A stretch of 64,000 bases of DNA from Paenibacillus phyllosphaerae. GTDB taxonomy: Bacteria; Bacillota; Bacilli; Paenibacillales; Paenibacillaceae. Shown here piece after piece: positions 34,738 through 43,754 of this stretch. The stretch's first letter is position 1; each line of letters starts with the position of its first letter. The translations under genes and the position numbers were made by a program. Location: contig NZ_JACHXK010000001.1 of assembly GCF_014192105.1 (NCBI RefSeq), positions 310,001 to 374,000 of the forward strand, given 5' to 3'. A model generated the notes under the pieces. That model searched no databases, was not told the DNA's origin, and saw only the letters and a list, made by a program, of their open reading frames with translations.

Positions 34738-34743
34738 ATTGCT

Positions 34744-34772
34744 ATTATAGCCGCTTCATCTGTAAAAGTAAA
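34744..34772 (-). promoter_or_regulatory. SigA promoter of the 6S RNA candidate
   Basis: On the minus strand TTTACT (34772-34767) and TATAAT (34749-34744) are separated by 17 bases. This places the start point near 34737, two bases before the terminal stem begins. Confidence 0.82.
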
Positions 34773-34789
34773 CTTGAGTCAGATGTCAA

Positions 34790-35611
34790 TTATTTCCTGC
34801 CAATTTGTTCCTGATTGTTGTCGAGCGGCAGACCGATCTCTTCCGCTTCCTTGCGTGCTTCCTCGGCTTCAGCCTCTGCTGCCTTCTCCGCTTGCATCTG
34901 CAGCTTCTGGTAGATGGCGTAGAAGTTCCAGAACGCAATCGCCGCGACGATGCTGCCCGTGAAGAACGGAATGAGGAACATCAATTTGGTGCTGCTCAAA
35001 CTAATATAGATAACAAAACCGCACATGATGGCAGTCGAGAGCGAACGCAGCGGACGGCCGATCGTGATCAGCAGCGCATTCTTGATCAGCTGGAACGTCT
35101 TCATATGGTAATGCACGACCATCGAGAAGAAGTTAAATAGCGATACCCCGAGCAACACAAGCAGCGCAATAAATAAGTAGGACACAAATTGGAGCTGCGT
35201 CAGCTCACCGCCGTAGACTTGGAAATCGACAATCATGACCGCAAACAGGATGACATAAATAATGCCTGCAATCATGCTTTGCAAATAGCTGTCCTTATAG
35301 TTGCGGAAGAATGTCTTCAATAGCGGAGCATCCACTTCACCCATGACCCATTTACGCGCGACGCCGAACATCGCAGCCGTTGCCGGGAAGAGCGTAAATG
35401 GAGCTACAATGCCAGCAAGAATGAATCCCTGCTTCATGAAGTCAGCTACTTGGTCTTCCGCTACGTTCCCCGTGGCAATCGCGATAAAATGCGTGAATAC
35501 CAGAAACATAAACGGCAAGGAACAAATCATCCACAAGATGTTTGTTACCGAAAGCCTCATAATCCATTCGGATATTTTGTAAAGCCCGCCCATCATGCCT
35601 TTCATTTCCAT
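34790..35611 (-). CDS. YesL-like DUF624 membrane protein
   Basis: The 273-residue protein starts GGLYKISEWIMRLSVTNILWMICSLPFMFLVF, the hallmark of DUF624/YesL proteins, and has five to six membrane helices and a charged C-terminal coiled coil (about 230-262, rich in E, A and K). Family members sit beside carbohydrate ABC transporters in bacilli; their exact role is unknown. No transporter is next to it here. The leader carries a cre-like sequence (35654-35669), consistent with carbon control. Confidence 0.85.
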   Translation of the reverse strand: MEMKGMMGGLYKISEWIMRLSVTNILWMICSLPFMFLVFTHFIAIATGNVAEDQVADFMKQGFILAGIVAPFTLFPATAAMFGVARKWVMGEVDAPLLKTFFRNYKDSYLQSMIAGIIYVILFAVMIVDFQVYGGELTQLQFVSYLFIALLVLLGVSLFNFFSMVVHYHMKTFQLIKNALLITIGRPLRSLSTAIMCGFVIYISLSSTKLMFLIPFFTGSIVAAIAFWNFYAIYQKLQMQAEKAAEAEAEEARKEAEEIGLPLDNNQEQIGRK

Positions 35612-35653
35612 GATTGCCTGTCCTCCTAAGCTTTGACTGCTTTTGTCAGTAGT

Positions 35654-35669
35654 ACGAAAGCGCTAACCT
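35654..35669 (-). promoter_or_regulatory. cre-like site upstream of the DUF624 gene
   Basis: ACGAAAGCGCTAACCT matches the CcpA cre consensus with one mismatch (C for T at position 2). It lies 43 bp upstream of the start codon of the YesL-like gene on the minus strand. Confidence 0.5.
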
Positions 35670-35850
35670 TTTGTTCCATCTTTCTTAAAGCGATTACATC
35701 CTGAGATATCTCTATTATAAAGTAGGTTATCCATCTACGCTAGCGCCCATTTTGTCCTGCATTGGGCGATTGCCTTAGCGATGTCGACCTATCCGCATAT
35801 AGATATAGTGTACTCCCCAAACAAACCACTTTCTAAGGAGGCTTCACCAC

Positions 35851-35958
35851 ATGAGCAATGTAGGTTGTGGCGGTTACGGCGGCGGTTTCTCCTCGGCAGC
35901 CCTGATTCTTGTTCTCTTTATCCTTCTTGTGATCGTATCTCGCGGCATCCTGTACTAA
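35851..35958 (+). CDS. YjcZ family small sporulation membrane protein, copy 1
   Basis: The 35-residue protein has a Gly/Tyr-rich start (MSNVGCGGYGGG) and one hydrophobic helix (ALILVLFILLVIVSRGILY) ending at the terminal Tyr. This is the YjcZ/SscA-type pattern of spore-assembly peptides. AAGGAGG lies 10 bases before the ATG. It is the first of three tandem paralogues and differs by a Cys at residue 6. Confidence 0.88.
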   Translation: MSNVGCGGYGGGFSSAALILVLFILLVIVSRGILY

Positions 35959-36030
35959 TAGCTCCCCTAGGCAGCACCGCATAGATCGATTCAACCCCAC
36001 AAAATTAAAATTCTAAGGAGGCATTTTCAT

Positions 36031-36144
36031 ATGAGTAACGTATACGGTGGCGGCTACGGCGGTATGGGCGGTTTCTATTCCGCAAGTTTCATCCTGGTTC
36101 TCTTCATCCTGCTCGTAATCGTAACACGCGGTTTCTTGTACTAG
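36031..36144 (+). CDS. YjcZ family small sporulation membrane protein, copy 2
   Basis: The 37-residue paralogue starts MSNVYGGGYGGMGGFYS and ends FILLVIVTRGFLY. The ribosome site CTAAGGAGG before it is identical to that of copy 1, so the whole cistron with leader was duplicated. A single membrane helix is predicted. Confidence 0.88.
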   Translation: MSNVYGGGYGGMGGFYSASFILVLFILLVIVTRGFLY

Positions 36145-36209
36145 GACGTAAGAACGACAGCGAATAGCATGACCATGACAACTTAGACAACTAGAGGAGG
36201 AAAAAACAC

Positions 36210-36317
36210 ATGAGCAACGTATACGGCGGCGGCGTAGGTACAGGTTTCTCCAGTGCAGGATTGATCTTGGTACTCTTCATCTTGCTGGTTATCGTCTCCA
36301 AAGGCGTCCTGTACTAA
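36210..36317 (+). CDS. YjcZ family small sporulation membrane protein, copy 3
   Basis: The 35-residue paralogue starts MSNVYGGGVGTGFSSAG and ends FILLVIVSKGVLY. AGAGGAGG precedes it. It is followed by a long terminator shared with the convergent helicase gene, so the three genes may form one transcript. Confidence 0.88.
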   Translation: MSNVYGGGVGTGFSSAGLILVLFILLVIVSKGVLY

Positions 36318-36362
36318 TCCCGACTTTCAACGAGACAGCGATCGCACAACCAATTGACGCAT

Positions 36363-36421
36363 AAAAAAAAACCGGGGCATCCGCCTGCCGAACGATTCGG
36401 CAGGCGGAATGCCCCGGTTTT
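36363..36421. terminator. Long bidirectional terminator
   Basis: An almost perfect 24-bp stem (AAACCGGGGCA, CCGCCTGCCGAA with TTCGGCAGGCGG, TGCCCCGGTTT) has a 3-base loop and A/T runs on both sides. It serves the convergent yjcZ cluster and helicase gene. Confidence 0.95.
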
Positions 36422-36424
36422 ATG

Positions 36425-38035
36425 TTATTGCTCTTGACGAGGACGTGGACGGTACTCGCCGCTTGTGCTGCGGCCTCCGCCTTGTCCATCGCGGTTGCTG
36501 TTGTAGCCGCCACGGTTGCTGCTATTGCTGCTGCTGCCACCGCTGTAACCACCACGGTTGCTGCTGCTGCCGCCGCCGTATCCGCCACGGCTATCGCCGC
36601 TGCGTCCGCCTTCGGAACGTCCACGTGGGCCGTTGCCGCTGCGGGATCCGCCGCCGAAAGGACCGCCCGAGAAGCGACGTCCATTGGAACGCACATCTGG
36701 TCTGCGTTTTTTCGCACGGATCGGATCTTCTGGCGTCAGTTCGATCTCGACGTTCTTCTTCTCGCCCGTGATCAATTTGATCGCTGCAGCAAGCAGATTA
36801 ACGGAGTCGTACTGCTCAAGCAGTTGAATCGCGATGCCTTTGTATTCATTGATCGATTCTTCTTGAACGAATTCAAGAATGCGTTCAGCCGTAACGCGTT
36901 GTTTGCCCTCGATAGCTTCTGCAATGCTTGGCAGCGGCTTCTTCGGAATTTTGTGGCGCGTTACTTTCTCGATAAAGTGCAGATGGTCGATCTCGCGCGG
37001 CGTTACGAACGACCAAGCCGTACCTTCCTTACCTGCGCGGCCTGTACGGCCGATACGGTGTACATAGCTCTCAGGATCTTGCGGAAGGTCGAAGTTGATA
37101 ACGTGCGTTACGCCCGAAACGTCCAGACCGCGCGCAGCAACGTCGGTCGCTACGAGTACATCGATGCTGCCGTCGCGGAACTTACGCATAACAGCGTCAC
37201 GTTGATTCTGGGACAGGTCGCCATGCAGGCCGTCAGCGGAGTATCCGCGCTTTTGGAGCGCTTCGCTCAGCTCATCGACACGACGCTTCGTGCGTCCGAA
37301 GATGATCGCAAGCTCAGGCGATTCCATATCAAGCAAGCGGCTCAGCGCATCGAACTTCTGGCGTTCGTGAACTTCGATGTACGCTTGGTCGATCAGCGGC
37401 GCGCTGACTTGCTTAGGGATAACCGACACATGCTCAGGGTTCTTTTGGAACTGAGCTGCCAGACGTTGGATGTTCGGAGGCATAGTTGCCGAGAACAGCA
37501 TGGTTTGGCGTTCTGCCGGAACCAGTGACAAGATCGACGTAATGTCTTCCATGAAGCCCATGTCGAGCATTTCGTCCGCTTCGTCCAAGACAACCGTGTT
37601 TACGTCATCAAGCTTGATCGTTTTACGGTTGATGTGGTCAAGAAGACGACCAGGCGTGCCGATGATGATCTGAGGGCGCTTCTTCAGGGAGCGAATCTGA
37701 CGGCCGATCTCTTGGCCGCCGTAGATTGGCAGGGAACGAAGACCTTTGTAACGTGTAAGCTTGCCGATCTCCTCAGAAACCTGAATCGCGAGTTCGCGCG
37801 TTGGCGTCATGATCAAAGCAACGATACGATCTTCAGTAACTGGAATCTTGTTGATAAGCGGTATAGAGAAGGCAGCCGTCTTGCCCGTTCCTGTCTGAGC
37901 TTGACCGATTAAATCGCTGCCGGTGAGCGCAATTGGAATGGACTTCGTTTGGATTGGGGTAGCTTCTTCAAACCCCAGCTCCGTAATAGCCTGCAACACT
38001 TTTGGTTCCAAGCCGAATTCAGCAAATGTTTTCAA
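36425..38035 (-). CDS. cshA: DEAD-box RNA helicase, CshA-like
   Basis: The 536-residue protein has the Q motif ([31 protein letters not shown]), motif [41 protein letters not shown] and [13 protein letters not shown]. After the two RecA domains and an RNA-binding region comes a Gly/Arg/Ser-rich tail (about 445-536) with repeated GGYxGGSSS and NRGGY units, typical of CshA and able to bind RNA. CshA works in mRNA decay and ribosome assembly, mainly in the cold. The leader has an extended -10 TGCTATAAT on the minus strand (38091-38083). Confidence 0.93.
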   Translation of the reverse strand: MKTFAEFGLEPKVLQAITELGFEEATPIQTKSIPIALTGSDLIGQAQTGTGKTAAFSIPLINKIPVTEDRIVALIMTPTRELAIQVSEEIGKLTRYKGLRSLPIYGGQEIGRQIRSLKKRPQIIIGTPGRLLDHINRKTIKLDDVNTVVLDEADEMLDMGFMEDITSILSLVPAERQTMLFSATMPPNIQRLAAQFQKNPEHVSVIPKQVSAPLIDQAYIEVHERQKFDALSRLLDMESPELAIIFGRTKRRVDELSEALQKRGYSADGLHGDLSQNQRDAVMRKFRDGSIDVLVATDVAARGLDVSGVTHVINFDLPQDPESYVHRIGRTGRAGKEGTAWSFVTPREIDHLHFIEKVTRHKIPKKPLPSIAEAIEGKQRVTAERILEFVQEESINEYKGIAIQLLEQYDSVNLLAAAIKLITGEKKNVEIELTPEDPIRAKKRRPDVRSNGRRFSGGPFGGGSRSGNGPRGRSEGGRSGDSRGGYGGGSSSNRGGYSGGSSSNSSNRGGYNSNRDGQGGGRSTSGEYRPRPRQEQ

Positions 38036-38231
38036 ACTTTCTCAAACTCCTTTAATCTGTATCCACAGAAAATATACAGTTTATTATAGCACACTCAACA
38101 TCACGAATACCAGTGAACGGAAAAGAGGCATAATATTACTGTGGTCCACCCGCTTCATCTGGCGTTTATTGTCGAAACGTCATACAATAAGGTGCAAAAA
38201 CATACTTATTTTGAGAGGAACTGTTTTGGTG

Positions 38232-39074
38232 ATGTCATTACAACATGTACGTACTGCCGGGGCCATGATTCTGGGCGCGATTCTGATCTCATTCGGATTC
38301 AACCAGATGATCATCCCCCACCAAATGATTAGCGGCGGCGTATCCGGTATTACGATGATTATCAGCTATGCGACCGGACTTCAAATCAGCTGGCTGTACT
38401 TCGTTCTTAATATTCCCATATTGGTATGGGGCTGGAAGGAGCTAGGCATGCGTTTCGTCGGCTGGAGCGTGTTCTCTGTCTTCGTCACGACGCTCGCCCT
38501 TCAGTTTATCCCTGTGAAGCCCATTGTAGACGATCTGCTGCTCGGTTCGGTCTTCGGCGGTATTGCCGTAGGCTTTGGCAGTGGAATTTCGCTGCGCGCC
38601 GGCGCCTCCACTGGCGGATTCGACATCGTCGCCGCCATTGTTTCACGGAGGCGGGACGTATCGCTAGGCATGTTAATCTTCATCCTTAATGGCGCGATCA
38701 TTGCTTCACTTGGCGTCATGACCGGCGACTGGGACATCGCCCTGTACTCGCTTGTATCGATTTTCACAACCGGTAAAATCATTGATCTCATTCATATTCG
38801 TCAAATCAAGATTACCGCCTACATCGTTACGAACGAACCGGAAGAGATGATCAAGGCCATGATGCCGCTGCATCGCGGCGTTACCATTATTCCGACCCGC
38901 GGCGCTTATACGCAGACGAATCGCGACATGCTCATGACGGTTACTACGCGCTACGAGCTCGCTGAATTACGGCGAATTATCGCGAAGACCGATCCGAAAG
39001 CATTCGTCAACATTGTAGAAACGGTCGGAATCATGGGAGACTTCCGCAGAACGGACCGTGAGCCGACAACTTAG
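38232..39074 (+). CDS. YitT family membrane protein (DUF161 + DUF2179)
   Basis: The protein has about five membrane helices (GAMILGAILISFGFNQMIIPHQMISGGVSGITMI; GSVFGGIAVGFGSGISLRAGASTGGFDIVAAI), then a C-terminal cytoplasmic domain with YIVTNEPEEMIKAMMPLHRGVTIIPTRGAYTQTNRDMLMTVTTRYEL. This is the DUF161-DUF2179 pair of YitT/YpjC proteins of unknown function. An open frame runs from 37923, overlapping the helicase gene. I chose the ATG at 38232 because the family begins here and GAGAGGA lies upstream; GTG at 38229 is possible. Confidence 0.9.
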   Translation: MSLQHVRTAGAMILGAILISFGFNQMIIPHQMISGGVSGITMIISYATGLQISWLYFVLNIPILVWGWKELGMRFVGWSVFSVFVTTLALQFIPVKPIVDDLLLGSVFGGIAVGFGSGISLRAGASTGGFDIVAAIVSRRRDVSLGMLIFILNGAIIASLGVMTGDWDIALYSLVSIFTTGKIIDLIHIRQIKITAYIVTNEPEEMIKAMMPLHRGVTIIPTRGAYTQTNRDMLMTVTTRYELAELRRIIAKTDPKAFVNIVETVGIMGDFRRTDREPTT

Positions 39075-39240
39075 CAGTACAACGTTAGTGTACAGCAGCG
39101 CCTTACCCGGCATTCATGGAATTTCAAGCCTGACCCTAGGTTTTTCTGTTTGCTGCTGATATAATAAATCCATCGGCGTAGTATACAGGTTTCATGCCAT
39201 ACGTTTTACCCTACATTTCGTGATGAAAGGGTGATGCTTC

Positions 39241-39435
39241 ATGGATATGGAAACAGTTAAACTGTCGCGGATCGTGGAGAAGCTTGCACCGGAGCTGATC
39301 CCTTTTCTCACGCAGCGCGAGCTCAATTTGAATATTGTGCTGCGAGACGGACTGGGAATTCTCGAGCCGGAAGACGCGATGGAGATCGTACAGCATAGTA
39401 TTTGCGAGCACCAAAGAGAGATGTTGCTGCAATAA
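39241..39435 (+). CDS. Small conserved-type acidic protein, unknown function
   Basis: This 64-residue protein starts MDMETVKLSRIVEKLAPELIPFLTQRELNLNIVLRDGLGI and is helical and charged with no membrane segment. I do not recognise the family. It is supported by GAAAGGGTG at good spacing and by a strong terminator 17 bp after the stop. It is monocistronic. Confidence 0.7.
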   Translation: MDMETVKLSRIVEKLAPELIPFLTQRELNLNIVLRDGLGILEPEDAMEIVQHSICEHQREMLLQ

Positions 39436-39451
39436 CTTAAGTTTCGCATAC

Positions 39452-39488
39452 AAGAACGGAGACGCTATGGCGTTTCCGTTCTTTTTTG
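39452..39488 (+). terminator. Terminator of the 64-residue gene
   Basis: AAGAACGG pairs with CCGTTCTT with an inner ACGC/GCGT, followed by TTTTTTG. Confidence 0.92.
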
Positions 39489-39720
39489 TCCTATGAGAGA
39501 TAGGTACCCCTTTCTTTTTCCCCATATTGCACTCCGTATGAAACGCACACCCTCATCGACGACGGCGTCAGCGGTTCAGCTCGTCTATCTCCTACTGCCA
39601 GAGCGTTTTCATGTTAATAGTAGGCGGTTAATATTTTTCAACTTTACCTCTGTGCCGGCCTTGGATTCTGCTCTATACTCTTAGGTGAGTGCACGATTGG
39701 CAAACGGGGAGATGACAGGA

Positions 39721-40938
39721 ATGGAAACGATCTTCATGACATTGCTGCTGCTCTATCAATTGCTCGGCGGCGACGGATCAGGCGCACAGACCGCTTCGGT
39801 CCAGAAGCTGGTTCAGACCGCCTATGCTTCGGCAACTACGGGGACGGAAGTCGCGGGACCCGGCGGTCAGGACGCCAACACGTCGGAAACAACCTCGCCT
39901 TCGCAACCTTCGAAGACCGGGAACTTCATTAAGCAAGATCCGCAGCCGGACGCTCCTCCAGTGAAGGGAGTCTATGTCACCGCTCACAGCGCAGGCGGCT
40001 CCCGAATGGAGACGCTGCTGCAACTGCTTGACGATACCGATCTCAATGCCATGGTCATCGATGTGAAGGACGATTACGGCTATATCACGTACCCCACGCA
40101 GAATCCCGAGCTGCTGAAGTTCGGTAAGCCACAGAAGTATATTCGCGATATGGATGCGCTCATGAGCAAGTTAGAAGCACATGACGTTTATCCGATCGCT
40201 CGCGTCGTCGTGTTCAAGGATACGGTGCTTGCGGGCAGCTATCCCGAGCTCAGCTTCACCAAGCAAGACGGCACGGTCTGGCAGAACGGCAAGAAGGACA
40301 GCTTCGTCAACCCCTATATGAAGGAAGTATGGGACTATAACATCGCCGTCGCCAAAGAAGCCGTGAAGCTCGGGTTCAAGGAAATTCAGTTCGACTATGT
40401 CCGATTCCCGGAAGGCTTCGAGAAGAAGGCTGCCGATCTGAGGTTTCACCAAACGGGCGAAAGCCGCGTCGACACGGTAGCCGGATTCGTCAAATACGCT
40501 AAGGAACAACTTGAGCCTCTTGGCGTCCGCGTATCCGTCGATATTTTCGGCTATGCCGCCTCCGTTCCTGCTGCCGAGGGCATCGGGCAAGACTTCGTCA
40601 AGATCTCCAAGCAGGTCGACGTCATTAGCCCGATGATCTATCCGAGCCATTACAGCACAGGCTGGTTCGGCGTAAAAGAACCCGATATGAGCCCCTATGC
40701 AACGATTAAGGGCGCCATCGCGGACACCCATAAGAAACTGGACCCGATCGGCTCCTTCAAGCCCGTCATTCGTCCGTGGATCCAGGACTTCACCGCTAGC
40801 TGGCTCGGTAAAGGACATTACATCAAATACGGCAAGCCGCAAGTGGAAGCCCAGATCAAAGCGCTCCATGACAGCGGCGTAGACGAATACTTACTATGGA
40901 ATGCAGGCAACAAGTATACGCCGGGCGTTATTTACTAA
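39721..40938 (+). CDS. Putative glycoside hydrolase, DUF4015 family, exported
   Basis: A hydrophobic N-terminus (METIFMTLLLLYQLLGG), then a low-complexity Thr/Ser/Pro/Gln linker, lead to a TIM-barrel-like DUF4015 domain: VKGVYVTAHSAGG, LNAMVIDVKDDYGYITYPT, VYPIARVVVFKDTVLA, FKEIQFDYVRFPEG and VDIFGYAA, ending VDEYLLWNAGNKYTPGVIY. The Asp in EIQFDYVRFPE is a candidate catalytic residue. The protein is probably exported and acts on wall or extracellular glycans; its activity is unproven. I chose the ATG at 39721 with GGGGAG upstream; an in-frame GTG at 39685 exists. The stop overlaps the convergent DUF3906 gene by 4 bases. Confidence 0.85.
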   Translation: METIFMTLLLLYQLLGGDGSGAQTASVQKLVQTAYASATTGTEVAGPGGQDANTSETTSPSQPSKTGNFIKQDPQPDAPPVKGVYVTAHSAGGSRMETLLQLLDDTDLNAMVIDVKDDYGYITYPTQNPELLKFGKPQKYIRDMDALMSKLEAHDVYPIARVVVFKDTVLAGSYPELSFTKQDGTVWQNGKKDSFVNPYMKEVWDYNIAVAKEAVKLGFKEIQFDYVRFPEGFEKKAADLRFHQTGESRVDTVAGFVKYAKEQLEPLGVRVSVDIFGYAASVPAAEGIGQDFVKISKQVDVISPMIYPSHYSTGWFGVKEPDMSPYATIKGAIADTHKKLDPIGSFKPVIRPWIQDFTASWLGKGHYIKYGKPQVEAQIKALHDSGVDEYLLWNAGNKYTPGVIY

Positions 40939-41144
40939 CTCATGCTTGCTTCAATGAAGTAACCTATCCCGACTTCGGGACGTTTCTTCTCCACGATAGC
41001 AGCCGACTTGATAATCGGCGCCTTTACGTAATGGCGTGCCACATGGCTTTCCATGAACTCGAAAGCTTGGACGTCATCCGCTGCGAGCAGAATAAGATAG
41101 GCTATCTGGTCTTCTAACTCTATTTCGATCTTGTACAGGAACAT
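40935..41144 (-). CDS. DUF3906 family small protein
   Basis: This 69-residue protein (MFLYKIEIELEDQIAYLILLAADDVQAFEFMESHVARHYVKAP) matches the DUF3906 pattern: a beta-alpha-beta fold with an N-terminal YK.E.E, and GIGYFIE at the end. Its function is unknown. The ATG at 41144 has AAAGGA at 8 bases; an in-frame ATG at 41153 is the alternative. Confidence 0.8.
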   Translation of the reverse strand: MFLYKIEIELEDQIAYLILLAADDVQAFEFMESHVARHYVKAPIIKSAAIVEKKRPEVGIGYFIEASMS

Positions 41145-41171
41145 CGTTCTCATCCTTTCCTTCTATATAAG

Positions 41172-41230
41172 AAGAGCCTTATGCGCGTAGGCGACGGTGA
41201 ATATCACCGGCCCGGCATAAGGCTCTTTGC
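41172..41230. terminator. Stem-loop between pfkA and the DUF3906 gene
   Basis: AGAGCCTTATGC (41173-41184) pairs perfectly with GCATAAGGCTCT (41215-41226), enclosing a GGTGAtaTCACC hairpin. The T run is modest on both strands. On the minus strand it follows pfkA and precedes the DUF3906 gene. Confidence 0.75.
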
Positions 41231-41238
41231 TTCTTCTC

Positions 41239-42207
41239 TTATTGGGACAACCGGCTTGCGAGGTTATACATATCCATATTGAACGGCTTCTTCGTATGAA
41301 CGACTTTATCAATATCCGTCAGCACGAGCTCCCCGTTGATGATACCGCATCCTTTGCCAGACTCGCCTTCCATCAGACTGCGAACGGCAAAGTCGCCAAG
41401 TTGGCTTGCCAGAATCCGGTCATTGTGCGTCGGGCTGCCGCCGCGTTGAATATGGCCAAGTACCGTAACGCGCGGCTCGATGCCGTTGCGCTGCGTAATG
41501 CCTTGCGCGATCTCTTCGCCGCTGCAGACGCCTTCGGCCACGAGAATGATACTGTGGCGTTTGCCGGATTGGAAGTTCTCCTGCATACGTCGTGCGACAT
41601 GGTCCAGGTCGAACGGCACTTCCGGAACAAGAATCGTCTCAGCGCCGCTCGCAAGTCCGGCATAGAGGGCGATGTCGCCGCAATGGCGGCCCATAACTTC
41701 AACGACCGAGGAACGCTCGTGCGAAGTCATCGTATCGCGAAGCTTGTTGATCGCATCCACAACGATCGATACAGCCGTATCGAAGCCGATCGTGTAGTCG
41801 GTGAACGGAATATCGTTATCGATCGTGCCCGGCAACCCCATCGTCTTAATGCCGAGCTTGCTCAGCTTATTGGCGCCTTGGTAAGAACCGTCGCCGCCGA
41901 TAACAACAAGACCGTCGATGCCGCGCTCGCGCAGCACGTCTGCGCCTCTCTGCTGGCCTTCCGGCGTCAGAAACTCCTTACAGCGCGCTGTCTGCAGAAT
42001 CGTGCCGCCGCGTTGAATGATATCACCAACGCTGCGCAGATCCATCTGGCGGAGATCGTTATTCAGCAGGCCTTGATAGCCGCGCTGAACGCCGTACACT
42101 TCTAGACCGTGATACAGCGCGCTTCTTACGACTGCTCTGACAGCCGCGTTCATACCTTGCGAATCGCCGCCGCTTGTAAGAACTGCAATAGATTTTACGG
42201 ATGACAT
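41239..42207 (-). CDS. pfkA: ATP-dependent 6-phosphofructokinase
   Basis: This 322-residue glycolytic enzyme phosphorylates fructose 6-phosphate. It shows IAVLTSGGDSQGMNAAVRAVV (ATP site), GGTILQTARCKEF, VVIGGDGSYQGA, the catalytic GLPGTIDNDIPFTDYTIGFDTA, VVEVMGRHCGDIALYAGLASGAE and the LGHIQRGGSPTHNDRILAS signature. The glycine after GGDGS in the ATP site marks the ATP-dependent type. It stands alone here without pyk. GAGGAG precedes the ATG. Confidence 0.97.
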   Translation of the reverse strand: MSSVKSIAVLTSGGDSQGMNAAVRAVVRSALYHGLEVYGVQRGYQGLLNNDLRQMDLRSVGDIIQRGGTILQTARCKEFLTPEGQQRGADVLRERGIDGLVVIGGDGSYQGANKLSKLGIKTMGLPGTIDNDIPFTDYTIGFDTAVSIVVDAINKLRDTMTSHERSSVVEVMGRHCGDIALYAGLASGAETILVPEVPFDLDHVARRMQENFQSGKRHSIILVAEGVCSGEEIAQGITQRNGIEPRVTVLGHIQRGGSPTHNDRILASQLGDFAVRSLMEGESGKGCGIINGELVLTDIDKVVHTKKPFNMDMYNLASRLSQ

Positions 42208-42245
42208 ACTCTTCCACTCCTCAAGATGACAATAAGTTATCTATA

Positions 42246-43325
42246 TTAAGATTGTTGCATACGAATCCAGATGCTGTTGCCCCAGAAGAACAACCGCGTT
42301 AGCGGGCTTCGCCGCATCAGCCGGCGCGAGATGCTGCGCACATCTTGCTGATCCCTTACCTTCGGGTCGGACAAATAAAGCGCCAGCAAACCTTCGATAA
42401 TCATGCGATGAAACCGCCAATTCGGCAGTTTGCGAACATCCTTGCGGGCGTTCTCCATCATTAGGCCCAGTCGCTCTGTCAGCTCCCGCTGGCTCTGATA
42501 GTAGTTGCAGAAATTTAAGTCGCCGCCGATCCGATCCTCTTCCTGGTCGATCAGATAGTCGAGCATGATATGTAAGCCGCAGACATGCGGGAAATAAGCG
42601 TCTCTAATACCTCGTGCCTGCACATCCGTCAGCTTGGGATCCGTCGCTGCCAGAAATAGCATGAACATGCCGAGCGTTGAACCGGTGGCGGCTGCGAACT
42701 CATTCCATTGCAAGTGCGCGTATCGGGAGCGATGCTGGTTCCACCAAGCGAGCAGCGACGGCTCGCGGAGATCTCTACGAATATGCTTGTACACTTGAAG
42801 GTCCCGATAGAGACTGACGAGTTCCTGTACGTAAGGTTGTACCGGGCGGTAGCCTGGAAGCTTCGCTACGGCTCGCTGGCACGTCTGTACGAGCTCTTGC
42901 AAATATCCGCCATCCTCGCGTTCGGACCGGCACGCATAGTAATCTTTGACCGGCGCGATGGGGTCAACGGCATCGAGCATCGACTGATGCAGCAGATGGA
43001 AATCGGCTTCATTCTGCGACGTGCTGCGGTCGCATAAATTATCCAAGTAATCGCTGATCGTCTGAAGCGCCACGATGAGCGGGATGAGAATGTGCCGCTG
43101 CGACAGATTGGCTGCCGCATAGACGCCTCCGCCCTGGCAATGGAATTCCTTGCTGTTCATGCTCGCGAGCGCCTGGGTCCGCAATTCATCATCGGGAATA
43201 GCTTCGGCGAGCTGCCGCAATCGATTCAATTCCGTACGCACTTCCGGCAGCACGAACCGATAGACACGGTACATCAGCTTCAAAGGCGTTCGCGGAACCT
43301 GCACAGGTCGCAATGACAGTCTCAT
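42246..43325 (-). CDS. ytpB: YtpB-like large terpenoid synthase (tetraprenyl-beta-curcumene synthase family, DUF2600)
   Basis: The 359-residue protein begins with PLKLMYRVYRFVLPEVRTELNRL and has ALASMNSKEFHCQGGGVYA, then SDYLDNLCDRS with acidic residues in the position of the Mg-diphosphate motif. A second segment is CGLHIMLDYLIDQEEDRIGGDLNFCNYY. This matches YtpB of Bacillus subtilis, the founding large terpene synthase that cyclises C35 tetraprenyl diphosphate towards sesquarterpenes. The C35 substrate is inferred by homology. Confidence 0.9.
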   Translation of the reverse strand: MRLSLRPVQVPRTPLKLMYRVYRFVLPEVRTELNRLRQLAEAIPDDELRTQALASMNSKEFHCQGGGVYAAANLSQRHILIPLIVALQTISDYLDNLCDRSTSQNEADFHLLHQSMLDAVDPIAPVKDYYACRSEREDGGYLQELVQTCQRAVAKLPGYRPVQPYVQELVSLYRDLQVYKHIRRDLREPSLLAWWNQHRSRYAHLQWNEFAAATGSTLGMFMLFLAATDPKLTDVQARGIRDAYFPHVCGLHIMLDYLIDQEEDRIGGDLNFCNYYQSQRELTERLGLMMENARKDVRKLPNWRFHRMIIEGLLALYLSDPKVRDQQDVRSISRRLMRRSPLTRLFFWGNSIWIRMQQS

Positions 43326-43351
43326 GATGAGCTCCCTCCTTGATGCTGGTG

Positions 43352-43702
43352 TTACGAATGGCGTTTGCCCTCAAGCTCTTGATTGATCCGGTACCAGATA
43401 TGCAAGTCGTTGATCCGGCTGGCCAGATCGGCAATATTCGAGTTAAGCGTGCAGGTCTTGTCGAAATCGTCTTCTTCATTCATCTGGATCTGCAACACGT
43501 TAATCTGGTGCTCGAAACGGATGACCAGATCCGGGATTCGGCCGCGGATGATTTCCCATTGCTCCACGATGGAAGCCTGCTCCTCATCGCTATAATCCTC
43601 CCAATTCGCGTCCAGCTGGGGGAGGTTCAGACCGAGCCTCTCATTAAATATGAAAACACGATTCACGTCCTTAACCCTCCAAGCATTAATGTACCATTTC
43701 AT
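43352..43702 (-). CDS. Hypothetical acidic protein upstream of ytpB
   Basis: The 116-residue soluble protein is rich in Asp, Glu and Asn (INAWRVKDVNRVFIFNERLGLNLPQLDANWEDYSDEEQ, then NSNIADLASRINDLHIWYRINQELEGKRHS). It looks helical. I recognise no family. It ends 26 bp before ytpB on the same strand, so the two may be cotranscribed. The ribosome site is weak (GGAT...GAG before ATG), which lowers confidence in the exact start. Confidence 0.6.
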   Translation of the reverse strand: MKWYINAWRVKDVNRVFIFNERLGLNLPQLDANWEDYSDEEQASIVEQWEIIRGRIPDLVIRFEHQINVLQIQMNEEDDFDKTCTLNSNIADLASRINDLHIWYRINQELEGKRHS

Positions 43703-43754
43703 CTCGCAATAATCCAGTCGAAATGCTTCTCTGTCGGAATTCCTCTAATCTTGT

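Noticed and set aside
36425-36700. Gly/Arg/Ser codon repeats at the helicase 3' end as a CRISPR-like or minisatellite array
   Set aside because: The repeats are irregular and in frame, encoding the low-complexity RNA-binding tail of CshA.
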